Shown: positions 24,626 to 33,907, counted from the first letter of the stretch. The stretch: 64,000 nucleotides of DNA from Lachnospiraceae bacterium (GCA_024690425.1 JAILCT010000100.1:28892-92891); one strand, 5' to 3'. Program-made: numbers and translations. Notes: generated from the letters alone by a model not told the origin.

Positions 24626-25777
24626 ATGTCATATATAGTAGAGACTATGCAGAACCTCATGCTGCAGACGGCCTTCTGTAACCTTACCGTGGGTAATTAC
24701 ATCATGATCGCCGTTGCGTGCGGATTTCTGTATCTGGCTATAGCAAAAGAATTCGAGCCGCTGCTTCTGACCCCGATCGCGTTCGGTATGTTGCTTGTCA
24801 ACATATATCCGGACATCATGATGACTATTGAAGAGTCAAGCAATGGCGTGGGTGGTCTCCTTCATTACTTTTACCTGATGGATGAATGGGCTATCCTTCC
24901 TTCGTTGATATTCATGGGCGTCGGAGCCATGACAGACTTCGGTCCCCTTATCGCAAATCCCAAGAGCTTCCTGCTCGGTGCAGCAGCTCAGTTCGGTATC
25001 TTTGCAGCATACTTCGGTGCCATCGCACTCGGTTTTAACGACAAGGCAGCAGCTGCAGTATCCATCATCGGTGGTGCTGACGGCCCTACATCGATCTTCC
25101 TTGCCGGCAAGCTGGGCCAGACGGCATTACTGGGTCCCATAGCGGTAGCGGCATATTCATATATGTCACTGGTTCCCATTATCCAGCCCCCTATCATGAA
25201 GCTTCTCACAACAGAGAAGGAGAGGGCGATCAAGATGGAACAGCTTCGTCCCGTAAGCAAGCTTGAGAGGATACTTTTCCCTATCGTGGTTACGATAGTT
25301 GTTTGTCTTATACTTCCCACGACCGCACCCCTTGTAGGTATGCTTATGCTCGGTAACCTCTTCAGGGAGTCGGGAGTTGTACGTCAGCTTACCGAGACAG
25401 CCAGCAATGCACTTATGTACATCGTTGTCATCATCCTCGGTACATCAGTCGGAGCAACGACAAGTGCGGCAGCTTTCCTTAACTGGGATACCATCAAGAT
25501 AGTTATCTTAGGACTTATTGCCTTCATGTTCGGCACAGCAGCGGGAGTCCTCTTTGGTAAGATAATGTGTGTTGCCACCAAGGGTAAGGTTAATCCCCTT
25601 ATCGGATCGGCGGGAGTTTCGGCGGTTCCGATGGCTGCCAGGGTATCGCAGAAGGTCGGTGCGGAATCCGATCCCACCAACTTCCTTCTCATGCATGCCA
25701 TGGGTCCCAATGTTGCCGGCGTTATAGGTACTGCTGTTGCAGCCGGTACCTTCATGGCTGTGTTCGGAGTATTCTAG
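24626..25777 (+). CDS. Na+-translocating decarboxylase beta subunit
   Basis: 383 residues, about ten membrane helices. It matches OadB/MmdB/Gcd[18 protein letters not shown], the [12 protein letters not shown] motif with the conserved Asp needed for carboxybiotin decarboxylation and Na+ movement, and [16 protein letters not shown] with [15 protein letters not shown] near the end. It decarboxylates carboxybiotin and exports Na+. ATG 24626 follows TTGGAGG. Confidence 0.95.
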   Translation: MSYIVETMQNLMLQTAFCNLTVGNYIMIAVACGFLYLAIAKEFEPLLLTPIAFGMLLVNIYPDIMMTIEESSNGVGGLLHYFYLMDEWAILPSLIFMGVGAMTDFGPLIANPKSFLLGAAAQFGIFAAYFGAIALGFNDKAAAAVSIIGGADGPTSIFLAGKLGQTALLGPIAVAAYSYMSLVPIIQPPIMKLLTTEKERAIKMEQLRPVSKLERILFPIVVTIVVCLILPTTAPLVGMLMLGNLFRESGVVRQLTETASNALMYIVVIILGTSVGATTSAAAFLNWDTIKIVILGLIAFMFGTAAGVLFGKIMCVATKGKVNPLIGSAGVSAVPMAARVSQKVGAESDPTNFLLMHAMGPNVAGVIGTAVAAGTFMAVFGVF

Positions 25778-25824
25778 ATCATTGATCAATAAGATATATC
25801 ATAATAAAATTGGAGGATATAATA

Positions 25825-27258
25825 ATGGCAGAAGTTGAAAAGAAACCCATCAAGATTACCGAGACCATTCTCCGTGATGCGCATCAGTCACTGATCGCAA
25901 CGAGAATGCCTACCGAGGTAATGCTTCCCATTCTTGATAAGCTTGATAGAGTCGGATATCAGTCACTTGAGTGCTGGGGCGGTGCTACATTTGATGCATC
26001 ACTTCGTTTCCTTAAGGAAGATCCCTGGGACAGGCTCAGAAAGATAAGGGACGGCGCCAAGAACACCAAGCTTCAGATGCTCTTCAGGGGACAGAATATC
26101 TTAGGATACCGTCCTTACGCAGACGATGTTGTATATGCTTTCGTTGAGAAGTCTATCGCCAACGGTATTGATATAATCCGTATATTTGACTGCCTTAATG
26201 ATATCAGGAACCTTCAGGCAGCAGTTGATGCAACCAACAAGATCAAGAAGCAGGAAGGACGAGGAGAGTCACAGATAGCTCTTTCCTACACGCTCGGTGA
26301 TGCCTATACTCTTGAGTATTGGGCAGATATGGCCAAGAAGATCGAAGAGATGGGAGCTGATTCCATCTGTATCAAGGATATGGCCGGTCTTCTGGTTCCT
26401 TACAGGGCCGCAGAGCTTGTTAAGACACTTAAGGAGAGCACCAAGCTTCCTATCCAGTTACATACACACTATACATCCGGTGTTGCATCAATGACCTACC
26501 TTAAGGCAGTAGAAGCCGGCGTTGATGTTATCGACTGTGCAATGTCGCCTTTCGCTCTTGGTACATCACAGCCCGCTACAGAGGTTATGGTTGAGACATT
26601 CAGGGGTACACCTTATGATACAGGTTACGATCAGAAGCTTCTTGCTGAGATTGCTGATTACTTCAGGCCTTACAGAGAGGAGTGCCTTGCCAACGGACTG
26701 CTCAGTCCCAAGGTTCTCGGCGTTAATATCAAGACCCTTCTCTATCAGGTACCCGGCGGAATGCTTTCAAACATGGTTAGCCAGCTTAAGGAACAGAATG
26801 CAGAAGATAAGTATAATGAGGTGCTTGAGGAGATACCCCGCGTTCGTAAGGACTGCGGTGAGCCGCCTCTTGTTACACCTTCATCACAGATCGTCGGAAC
26901 CCAGGCCGTATTCAATGTGCTTATGGGCGAGAGATACAAGATGGCTACAGGTGAGTTCAAGGATCTGCTCCGCGGTAAGTATGGCCAGACGGTTAAGCCT
27001 ATGAACCAGGAAGTTATCGACAAGGTTATCCCGGGCGAGGAGAGGTTCACGTCACGTTCTGCAGATGCAGCCGGTCTTACCAACGAGATGGACAAGATCG
27101 AAGCCGAGATGAAGCAGTACAAGCAGCAGGACGAGGACGTTCTTTCATACGCACTCTTCCCGCAGGTTGCGACCGATTTCTTCAAGTATCGTGAAGCGCA
27201 GCAGACAGGTATCGATGCTGCAAAGGCAGATACAGAGAACGGAGCTTATCCTGTGTAA
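25825..27258 (+). CDS. Oxaloacetate/pyruvate carboxyltransferase (OadA / transcarboxylase 5S type), no biotin domain
   Basis: 477 residues from ATG 25825 (site TGGAGG). TIM-barrel carboxyltransferase of the OadA/PycB family: ITETILRDAHQSLIATRM, ECWGGATFDASLRFL, LQMLFRGQNILGYR, CIKDMAGLLVP (the Lys that handles carboxybiotin), LHTHYTSG (metal His pair) and GTSQPATE. It stops after the conserved tail and lacks the C-terminal biotinyl domain, so it must use the separate carrier at 24216. It forms a pair with the acyl-CoA carboxyltransferase of the same operon. Confidence 0.92.
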   Translation: MAEVEKKPIKITETILRDAHQSLIATRMPTEVMLPILDKLDRVGYQSLECWGGATFDASLRFLKEDPWDRLRKIRDGAKNTKLQMLFRGQNILGYRPYADDVVYAFVEKSIANGIDIIRIFDCLNDIRNLQAAVDATNKIKKQEGRGESQIALSYTLGDAYTLEYWADMAKKIEEMGADSICIKDMAGLLVPYRAAELVKTLKESTKLPIQLHTHYTSGVASMTYLKAVEAGVDVIDCAMSPFALGTSQPATEVMVETFRGTPYDTGYDQKLLAEIADYFRPYREECLANGLLSPKVLGVNIKTLLYQVPGGMLSNMVSQLKEQNAEDKYNEVLEEIPRVRKDCGEPPLVTPSSQIVGTQAVFNVLMGERYKMATGEFKDLLRGKYGQTVKPMNQEVIDKVIPGEERFTSRSADAAGLTNEMDKIEAEMKQYKQQDEDVLSYALFPQVATDFFKYREAQQTGIDAAKADTENGAYPV

Positions 27259-27267
27259 AATTTCTTA

Positions 27268-27297
27268 TGGACAAGATATCATAACGTATGTTATAAT
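27268..27297 (+). promoter_or_regulatory. Candidate promoter of the tetR gene
   Basis: TGGACA (27268-27273), 18-bp spacer and TATAAT (27292-27297), directly before a 24-bp palindrome. Confidence 0.5.
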
Positions 27298-27298
27298 T

Positions 27299-27329
27299 AT
27301 CAGGCAGCCAAGGCTGCCTGATTTTTATT
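27299..27329 (+). terminator. Terminator of the decarboxylase operon, also a possible TetR operator
   Basis: Perfect 24-bp palindrome: 11-bp arms ATCAGGCAGCC and its complement around AA, then TTTTTATTA. This is a good intrinsic terminator. Because it starts one base after a TATAAT box it could also be the operator for the TetR gene behind it. Confidence 0.8.
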
Positions 27330-27350
27330 AGAATAGGAGAGGGCTATCAT

Positions 27351-27899
27351 ATGGCAAGGAAAGAATCGATCACGAAACAGATGATAATTGACGGAGCTTT
27401 TGATCTTCTTAAGAAGGACGGAGTGGAAGCAGTTACAGCGAGGAAGCTTGCAGCACATATCGGCTGCTCGACCCAGCCTATATTCAGGGTTTACACCAAC
27501 ATGGATGAGCTTCTTGCCGAACTTTTTGAGAAGGCAAGGAAGTACTATGAGGATTTCTGCAACTCCAATAAAAAAGCATACGACACCCCCTTTGTAAGCC
27601 TGGGGATCAACTATATCAGATTCGCCAAGCAGGAACAGAATATCTTCAGGCTCCTGTTTTTGTCGGGCAATAAGAACCATACCCTGTACGAGCTTATCAA
27701 CGGCAATGAGAATGCATTCGTTATGAAGGAGATCAAGAAGATTCCCAATCTCAACATGGACAATGTAGAGCTTATCTTCACCAAGGTGTTCATATTCATG
27801 CACGGTATGGCAGGCATGACGATAACAGGTGAATTCGATCTTACGGATACGGAAGCCGAGGATATGCTCAAGGATGCTATTAAAGGCTTTATAGGTTAG
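27351..27899 (+). CDS. TetR/AcrR-family transcriptional regulator
   Basis: 182 residues. The N-terminal helix-turn-helix is IDGAFDLLKKDG, VTARKLAAHIGCSTQPIFRVYTN, with variation in the recognition helix (STQPIFRVY for the usual SxGxxYxHF). The C-terminal part is a variable ligand pocket; the ligand is unknown. ATG 27351 follows GGAGAGGG. The next gene, a BaiN-like flavoprotein, starts six bases later, so both are cotranscribed. Confidence 0.88.
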   Translation: MARKESITKQMIIDGAFDLLKKDGVEAVTARKLAAHIGCSTQPIFRVYTNMDELLAELFEKARKYYEDFCNSNKKAYDTPFVSLGINYIRFAKQEQNIFRLLFLSGNKNHTLYELINGNENAFVMKEIKKIPNLNMDNVELIFTKVFIFMHGMAGMTITGEFDLTDTEAEDMLKDAIKGFIG

Positions 27900-27905
27900 A
27901 GAAGT

Positions 27906-29135
27906 ATGAAGATAATCGTTGTCGGTGGCGGAGCCGCGGGAATGATGGCTGCCGCTGCGGCATCAGATACGTGTGGAGACGTAACTTTAATAGAGAAGAA
28001 TGAGAAACTGGGAAAGAAGCTGTTCATCACGGGTAAGGGAAGGTGTAACCTGACCAATGCCTGTGATAGTGATGGCTTCTTTAACAATTGTATGAAGAAC
28101 GGCAAGTTCATGTATTCTTCATTTTATGGATTTTCCAATGATGCCGTGATGGAATTCTTCGAAGGGATGGGAGTTCCCCTTAAGACAGAGAGAGGGGAGA
28201 GGGTTTTTCCCGTTTCGGATAAATCGTCCGACATAATCAGGGCACTTGAGAATAACATTAAGAGTAAGAGGGTGAAGATCCGGCTGAACACCGGTCTGTC
28301 GCATGTTGTGGAAGAAGACGGAAGGGTGAGAGGCATCGTGACGGCAGATGGTGAGATGATCCCTGCGGACCGTGTGATCCTGGCACTGGGAGGGAGATCC
28401 TATCCCGGTACGGGAGCAACGGAAGATGCCATAAGGATTGCAGGAGAGCTTCTGATAGATGCAGTCCCTTTTGAACCGGTACTTGTACCGCTTACAACAG
28501 CTGAAAGCTATGTTAAGGACCTTATGGGCCTGTCGCTTAAGAATGTTTCCGCGAGGCTAATGTGCGGCGGGAAGAAGGTGTATGAGGGATTTGGAGAAAT
28601 GCTCTTTACACATTTTGGAGTGAGCGGACCGCTCATCTTAAGTGCCAGTTCATATATAAGGCCCGATATGTATAAGAAGGGTATCAGCCTTCACATAGAC
28701 TTAAAGCCTGCCCTTGACGATAAGCAGCTTGATGAACGCATCTTGCGTGATTTTGCAGAAGGACAGAACAGACAGTTTGCCAATGCGCTTGATAAGCTGC
28801 TGCCATCGAAGTTAAGACCTGTGATCGTAAGAGAATCGGGGATCGATCCGCATAAGAAGATAAATGAGGTGACAAAGGCTGAGAGGGAGACGCTTGTAAG
28901 GCTGCTTAAGGACCTTACACTTACTGTGACCGGGAACAGGGGCTTTGATGAGGCCATAGTATCAAGGGGCGGTGTGAGCGTTAAGGAGATCAACCCTTCC
29001 ACCATGGAGAGTAAGAAGATAAAGGGCTTGTATTTCGCAGGTGAGATGATAGATGTAGATGCACTTACCGGAGGATTCAACCTGCAGATAGCATGGTCAA
29101 CCGGCCACCTTGCAGGGACTTCTTCCGCATCATGA
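27906..29135 (+). CDS. HI0933/YhiN (BaiN-like) flavoprotein oxidoreductase
   Basis: 409 residues. N-terminal FAD site GGGAAGMMAAAAAS, then the family signature GKGRCNLTN and, near the end, GGVSVKEINPSTMESKKIKG and GLYFAGEMIDVDALTGGFNLQIAWSTG, cut here to the known FAGEMIDVDG-type motif. BaiN, from this family, reduces bile-acid intermediates, but most members have no proven role. The order BaiN-like, cmk, ispH, S1 is common in Clostridia. A repeat begins one base after its stop. Confidence 0.87.
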   Translation: MKIIVVGGGAAGMMAAAAASDTCGDVTLIEKNEKLGKKLFITGKGRCNLTNACDSDGFFNNCMKNGKFMYSSFYGFSNDAVMEFFEGMGVPLKTERGERVFPVSDKSSDIIRALENNIKSKRVKIRLNTGLSHVVEEDGRVRGIVTADGEMIPADRVILALGGRSYPGTGATEDAIRIAGELLIDAVPFEPVLVPLTTAESYVKDLMGLSLKNVSARLMCGGKKVYEGFGEMLFTHFGVSGPLILSASSYIRPDMYKKGISLHIDLKPALDDKQLDERILRDFAEGQNRQFANALDKLLPSKLRPVIVRESGIDPHKKINEVTKAERETLVRLLKDLTLTVTGNRGFDEAIVSRGGVSVKEINPSTMESKKIKGLYFAGEMIDVDALTGGFNLQIAWSTGHLAGTSSAS

Positions 29136-29136
29136 T

Positions 29137-29272
29137 GAAGACACGGGGACGGTTCTAATGTCTTCATCATGCCGGAGTGTGCCAAAGGTGTCACAGGGAC
29201 GGTGCATTTGGCTCATGGTAAATGCCTTTCAAACAAACAGAATGAAGACATTAGAACCGTCCCCGTGTCTTC
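29137..29272. repeat. Pair of perfectly inverted 29-bp repeats around a third, diverged unit
   Basis: Copies at 29137-29165 and 29244-29272 are exact reverse complements, with TCTAATG where the 10140 copies have TCTTTTG. Between them, 29181-29212 is a related unit with GCCAAA and TTTGGC ends and core CAGGGACGGTGC. The arrangement resembles a REPIN/BIME doublet. It fills the leader of cmk. Confidence 0.87.
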
Positions 29273-29287
29273 AGAAGAGGAGGGAAT

Positions 29288-29950
29288 ATGCAGATAGCAA
29301 TAGACGGACCTGCAGGTGCAGGTAAGAGTACGATAGCAAAGAGACTGGCCAGGGAATCAGGCTATATTTATGTTGATACCGGTGCGATGTACCGGGCGAT
29401 GGCTCTGTTTCTTATAAGACAGGGGATATCGGCAGATGACAGGGAAGGTATAGAGAATGCCTGCGGCAATGCAGATATCACGATTAGGTATATTGACGGT
29501 GAACAGAACGTTATCCTGAACGGTGAGAATGTCAATGGCCTTATAAGAACCCAGGAGGTTTCCAATATGGCATCAGCCAGTTCGGTTAACGGCAGGGTTC
29601 GTGAGAAGCTTGTGGCACTCCAGCAGAAGCTTGCAGCCTCTGAGGATGTGGTGATGGACGGAAGGGATATCGGAACCGTAGTCCTTCCGAACGCAGAGGT
29701 CAAGATATTCCTTACGGCATCTTCGGTGGTGAGGGCCAAAAGGAGATACGACGAACTTACTGCAAAGGGCGAAACCTGTGACATAAATGTTATTGAGAAA
29801 GAGATAATCGAGAGGGATGAGAGGGATATGACAAGAGAGATATCACCTCTGAAACAGGCAGAAGATGCGATCCTTGTCGATACTTCGGATATGAGTATCG
29901 ATGAGGTGGTGGAAACGATAAAAAAGATAGTAAAGGGAGAGAAGATCTGA
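29288..29950 (+). CDS. cmk: Cytidylate kinase
   Basis: 220 residues; phosphorylates CMP and dCMP. P-loop GPAGAGKSTIAK, then YVDTGAMYRA (substrate), VVMDGRDIGTVVLPNA and a LID region rich in Asp/Arg (RDERDMTREISPL). ATG 29288 follows AGGAGGG, just after the inverted repeats. ispH begins six bases downstream. Confidence 0.96.
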   Translation: MQIAIDGPAGAGKSTIAKRLARESGYIYVDTGAMYRAMALFLIRQGISADDREGIENACGNADITIRYIDGEQNVILNGENVNGLIRTQEVSNMASASSVNGRVREKLVALQQKLAASEDVVMDGRDIGTVVLPNAEVKIFLTASSVVRAKRRYDELTAKGETCDINVIEKEIIERDERDMTREISPLKQAEDAILVDTSDMSIDEVVETIKKIVKGEKI

Positions 29951-29956
29951 GGGAAG

Positions 29957-30802
29957 ATGGAAGTAATTACAGCTAAGAATTCAGGCTTCTGTTTCGGAGT
30001 CAAGAGAGCGGTCGATTCCGTTTATGAGCAGCTTGAGAGTGGGAAGAAAATATATACCTACGGCCCGATAATACATAACGAGCAGGTAGTAACGGAGCTC
30101 ACGGAACGCGGAGTTGCGGTGATAGAAACCGTTGAAGAGCTTAAGAAGGTAAAAGAAGGAATAATAATAATACGTTCCCACGGTGTCAGAAAAGAGATAT
30201 TCGACATCATAAGGAAGCAGGGACTTGAGGTCCTCGATGCAACCTGTCCTTTTGTGAAAAAGATCCATGGAATAGTTGAAAAAGAGAGCCGTGAAGGCAG
30301 GTACATCGTAGTCATCGGAAGCCGCAGACACCCTGAAGTGGAGGGTATAGTTTCATATGCTGCGGGAGATGTGGCCGTCATTGAAAACGAAGAGGAGGCG
30401 GATGATTTTAACATAGACTTAAAACGTGAGATTTGCGTGGTTTCTCAGACAACCTTCAATAAGAACAAATTTCAAGAATTAGTTGAAATTTTCAAAAAAA
30501 AAGGTTATTATGTTAGTGTTGCCAATACGATATGTAATGCTACGGAAGAGCGCCAGACGGAGGCGAAGAGGATAGCATCTTCCGTGGATGCCATGATAGT
30601 CATAGGCGGAGCAGGCAGCTCAAACACTCAGAAATTATATGAGATATGTAAGCGTGAATGCGAAAACACGCAATACATACAGACACTGGATGACTTAGTA
30701 CTTAACTTCAAATCCATTAAAAGTGTTGGTATTACAGCGGGGGCTTCCACCCCAAAAAAAATAATTCAGGAGGTTCAAAGCTATGTCAGAGCAAACTTTT
30801 GA
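29957..30802 (+). CDS. ispH: 4-hydroxy-3-methylbut-2-enyl diphosphate reductase
   Basis: 281 residues. Iron-sulfur enzyme of the last step of the MEP isoprenoid pathway. Three cluster cysteines are in NSGFCFGV, DATCPFVKK and NTICNATEERQ. Substrate His residues are in IIHNEQV and RSHG, and SSNTQKL follows. The last 20 bases overlap the S1 gene. In many Clostridia IspH and S1 are fused; here they are separate but overlapping frames. The A8 run at 30754-30761 does not lead to a fused product. Confidence 0.96.
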   Translation: MEVITAKNSGFCFGVKRAVDSVYEQLESGKKIYTYGPIIHNEQVVTELTERGVAVIETVEELKKVKEGIIIIRSHGVRKEIFDIIRKQGLEVLDATCPFVKKIHGIVEKESREGRYIVVIGSRRHPEVEGIVSYAAGDVAVIENEEEADDFNIDLKREICVVSQTTFNKNKFQELVEIFKKKGYYVSVANTICNATEERQTEAKRIASSVDAMIVIGGAGSSNTQKLYEICKRECENTQYIQTLDDLVLNFKSIKSVGITAGASTPKKIIQEVQSYVRANF

Positions 30803-31946
30803 ACAGATGTTGGAAGCATCACTTAAAACAATACATAACGGAGAGGTAGTTGAAGGTACGGTCATCGACGTTAAACCGGATGAGATCATCCTTAACATTG
30901 GATACAAGTCCGACGGTATCATAACCAGAAACGAATATTCAAATACACCCAACCTTGATCTTACTACCTGCGTTAATGTAGGTGACACGATGGAGGCTAA
31001 GGTCTTAAAGGTAAATGACGGAGACGGACAGGTTCTCCTTACATACAAGAGACTTGCCGCAGACAAGGGTAACAAGAGGCTTGAAGAAGCATTCAACAAC
31101 AAGGAGGTTCTTAAGGCTACCGTAGCTCAGATCCTCGAGGGCGGACTTTCTGTTGTTGTTGAGGAGTCAAGGGTATTCATTCCCGCAAGCCTTGTTTCCG
31201 ATTCTTACGAGAAGGATCTTTCCAAGTATTTAGGCCAGGAGATCGAGTTTGTTATTACCGAATTCAATCCCAGAAGAAGAAGGATCATCGGTGACAGGAA
31301 GCAGCTTCTTATGGCTGAGCGTATGCAGAAGCAGAAGGAACTCTTCGAGAAGATACATCCCGGCGATGTTGTAGACGGTGTTGTCAAGAATGTTACCGAC
31401 TTCGGTGTATTCGTTGACCTTGGCGGAGCTGACGGACTTCTTCATATATCAGAGATTTCATGGGGACGTGTTGAAAATCCCAAGAAGGTATTCAAGCCCG
31501 GCCAGGAACTTAGGGTTCTCATTAAGGACATTTCCGAGACCAAGATCGCGCTTTCGCTTAAGTTCGCGGATTCCAATCCCTGGAACGATGCCGAGAACAA
31601 GTACAGCATCGGAACAGTTGTAAGCGGCAAGGTTGCAAGGATGACCGACTTCGGAGCTTTTGTTGAGCTTGAACCCGGAATAGATGCCCTTCTTCATGTT
31701 TCACAGATATCCAAGGATCATATCGAGAAGCCTTCGGATGTTCTTAAGGTCGGAGATGAGGTTACGGCTAAGATCGTTGACTTTAAGCCCGAGGACAAGA
31801 AGATCAGCTTAAGTGTTAAGGCAATGTTTGAGCCCGAGAAGACTGAAGAGGAGGAGAAGGCCGAGGATGATGCCGAGTACGCTTCGGTTGATATTGAGGC
31901 AGAAATAGAGAAGTCGGAAAGCGAGAGTTCAGAGAGCGAGGAGTAA
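30783..31946 (+). CDS. S1 RNA-binding-domain protein (ribosomal protein S1 type)
   Basis: 387 residues with four S1 domains, beginning near residues 17, 105, 190 and 275. The best preserved are the third (GDVVDGVVKNVTDFGVFVDL) and fourth (GTVVSGKVARMTDFGAFVEL). The C-terminus is very acidic (EEEEKAEDDAEYA). It binds mRNA at the ribosome or in related RNA processes. ATG 30783 with CAGGAGG just before it lies inside the end of ispH, so translation is probably coupled. Confidence 0.92.
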   Translation: MSEQTFEQMLEASLKTIHNGEVVEGTVIDVKPDEIILNIGYKSDGIITRNEYSNTPNLDLTTCVNVGDTMEAKVLKVNDGDGQVLLTYKRLAADKGNKRLEEAFNNKEVLKATVAQILEGGLSVVVEESRVFIPASLVSDSYEKDLSKYLGQEIEFVITEFNPRRRRIIGDRKQLLMAERMQKQKELFEKIHPGDVVDGVVKNVTDFGVFVDLGGADGLLHISEISWGRVENPKKVFKPGQELRVLIKDISETKIALSLKFADSNPWNDAENKYSIGTVVSGKVARMTDFGAFVELEPGIDALLHVSQISKDHIEKPSDVLKVGDEVTAKIVDFKPEDKKISLSVKAMFEPEKTEEEEKAEDDAEYASVDIEAEIEKSESESSESEE

Positions 31947-31950
31947 TACC

Positions 31951-32727
31951 ATGGCATTAACTTACGAGCAATTTGAAGACGCAATTTTTAAGATGACTAC
32001 GATCGATCTGACTGCTTATAAAGAGAAGCAGATGAAGAGAAGGATCGATACACTTATCAATAAACACAAGATCAGCGGATATGATGATTTTGTCAAGGCT
32101 CTTAAGACCGATAAGGCGCTGTTTGATGAATTTGTAAATTACCTTACCATTAATGTTTCCGAATTTTACAGGAACACTGACCAGTGGGAGCTGCTTGACA
32201 AGACATTTATTCCTGAGATGATCAAGAGATACGGCAAGAATTTAAAGATCTGGAGTGCCGCATGTTCAACGGGAGATGAGCCCTATTCGCTGGTAATGGC
32301 ATTCTCAAGGCATATTCCCCTTAACCAGATCAAGATAACGGCAACGGATCTGGACAAGCAGGTTATAGCCCAGGCCAAGACAGGACTCTATAGCGCCAAG
32401 TCAATCTCCGGCGTGCCGGATGACTTTAAGAAGAAGTATTTTACTCAGATAGGAACTTCATATAAGATTTCCGATGAGATAAAGAGCAGGGTAGAATTCA
32501 AGGAGCACAACCTACTTAAGGATCCATATCCGTCGGGGTGCCACTTCATTGTATGCCGTAATGTTTTGATCTATTTTACGGATGAAGCCAAGGATGAGAT
32601 TTACAAGAAGTTCAATCAGGCGCTTGTTAAGGACGGACTTCTCTTTATAGGAAGTACGGAGCAGATCGTAAATCATAAGGAATTTGGTTATGACAGGCGT
32701 AATTCCTTCTTCTATCAGAAGGTTTGA
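31951..32727 (+). CDS. cheR: CheR-type protein-glutamate methyltransferase
   Basis: 258 residues. N-terminal helical domain, then a SAM methyltransferase fold: IWSAACSTGDEPYSLVMAF, TATDLDKQVIAQA, FIVCRNVLIYFTDEAK and LFIGSTEQI. It methylates glutamates of chemoreceptors. No other chemotaxis gene is in the window. It follows the S1 gene by four bases, an unusual place, and directly abuts the converging YprB-like gene. Confidence 0.93.
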   Translation: MALTYEQFEDAIFKMTTIDLTAYKEKQMKRRIDTLINKHKISGYDDFVKALKTDKALFDEFVNYLTINVSEFYRNTDQWELLDKTFIPEMIKRYGKNLKIWSAACSTGDEPYSLVMAFSRHIPLNQIKITATDLDKQVIAQAKTGLYSAKSISGVPDDFKKKYFTQIGTSYKISDEIKSRVEFKEHNLLKDPYPSGCHFIVCRNVLIYFTDEAKDEIYKKFNQALVKDGLLFIGSTEQIVNHKEFGYDRRNSFFYQKV

Positions 32728-33822
32728 TCATAACATATGATCGATTATTGTAAGCCCGATTTCCTTAAGGAGATCTTCGCAGTTGTTTTCATCAAAGGGC
32801 ATGAAGTTTTCCTTGGATGAGTAGTCTTTCTTAAGGATGGGTGATACGTTTTTAAACAATATGGGAATAAAGAGACCGCTGTGTTTTGTATAGCAGGTCT
32901 CTTTTTTTGCGGCTGTACGCCGGCTTGCGGGAACGCCCGATGCCGCTGACTTGTAGATGCATGTATCTTCTTCGGGAAGATAGTAGTAGTCCCTGAAATT
33001 GTTGTAATACTGCTTTAGGACCCCGTCGAGTATAGGGATCCTTAAAGTTGCCTTGTGCCCGGGGCTGACATGGAGGATCACATCCCTGTCTTTGGAATTA
33101 AATCCCTTTGGAATATTAAGATCATGGGAATAGGTTACAAGGAGTTCCCTGTGCTCTTCATCCGCGAAATCCTTATAGGCATGTATCCCATGAGATACAT
33201 ATGTCAGCTTGAGGCCGCTTAAGTCCGTATAATAGAGTATGGGAAGGATATAGGCCATACCCTTAAGGTCTTCGCTGTTGTGGTAGATAAGAGGGGCAAG
33301 AAGTTCATCCGAAGGATCATTTGCATAGCGCCTGTATACACTGATCAGTTCCTGGCCGGTATAAGGATCATCGCTGTTTATTTCAAGAAGCTGTTCGATG
33401 CATCTCTGCCTTAGGGACGGCAATGACAGGACCTTCTTATAAGGCTTTATCGCCGCATAGATATCGTAATTATCAAGACAGGAAAAAGGCAGATCCAAAC
33501 CGTGCTTTAAGGCCTTGGCCTTAAGATAGGGGATGTCGAAATGGTTGCCGTTGTAATGCATGAGCATGGTAAAACGGCCGCGCACGAATTCGTCGAATGC
33601 GCGGATTATCTTAGGTTCATCCTCGACGGTATCAGCAAACCATTGGATAGTATTATAACCGTCCCCGGAAAAATACCCGCACCCTATAAGATACAGATCG
33701 GTATGCTCTCTTGAAAGACCGGTAGTCTCGATATCTATAAAGAGGATCTTGTCTATGGGCGCTATGTTATTGATCGGATATCCCGGATGTATATCATCAA
33801 AAAAATCAGTCAGTATCTGCAT
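32728..33822 (-). CDS. RNase H-like exonuclease domain protein (YprB type)
   Basis: 364 residues on the minus strand. The first 190 residues are a DEDD-type exonuclease: IDIETTGLS (Asp, Glu), HYNGNHFDIPYL (Asp) and YHNSEDLKGM (His, Asp). The rest is family-specific and of unknown role. It is related to YprB of Bacillus. No ribosome site precedes ATG 33822, but an extended -10 box ends six bases upstream, so the mRNA may be leaderless. Its stop touches the stop of cheR with no gap. Confidence 0.85.
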   Translation of the reverse strand: MQILTDFFDDIHPGYPINNIAPIDKILFIDIETTGLSREHTDLYLIGCGYFSGDGYNTIQWFADTVEDEPKIIRAFDEFVRGRFTMLMHYNGNHFDIPYLKAKALKHGLDLPFSCLDNYDIYAAIKPYKKVLSLPSLRQRCIEQLLEINSDDPYTGQELISVYRRYANDPSDELLAPLIYHNSEDLKGMAYILPILYYTDLSGLKLTYVSHGIHAYKDFADEEHRELLVTYSHDLNIPKGFNSKDRDVILHVSPGHKATLRIPILDGVLKQYYNNFRDYYYLPEEDTCIYKSAASGVPASRRTAAKKETCYTKHSGLFIPILFKNVSPILKKDYSSKENFMPFDENNCEDLLKEIGLTIIDHML

Positions 33823-33828
33823 GCTTTT

Positions 33829-33837
33829 ATTATATCA
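33829..33837 (-). promoter_or_regulatory. Extended -10 box, possible leaderless promoter (minus strand)
   Basis: On the minus strand TGATATAAT ends six bases before the ATG at 33822; no ribosome site between. Confidence 0.6.
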
Positions 33838-33907
33838 TTTTTGTGGAATAATATCTTAAAATTTAGTATACTATAGTGAGTGAGAAAATAAAAGATCAGG
33901 GTGTGTA

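Noticed and set aside
30749..30802. A8 run near the end of ispH as a slippage site making an IspH-S1 fusion, as in other Clostridia
   Set aside because: Losing one A leads straight to TAA at 30762 in the S1 frame, and the S1 gene has its own AGGAGG and ATG.
32726..32742. GATCAT/ATGATC palindrome at the cheR-YprB junction as a two-way terminator
   Set aside because: Only six base pairs, A/T-rich, and no T-run on either side.
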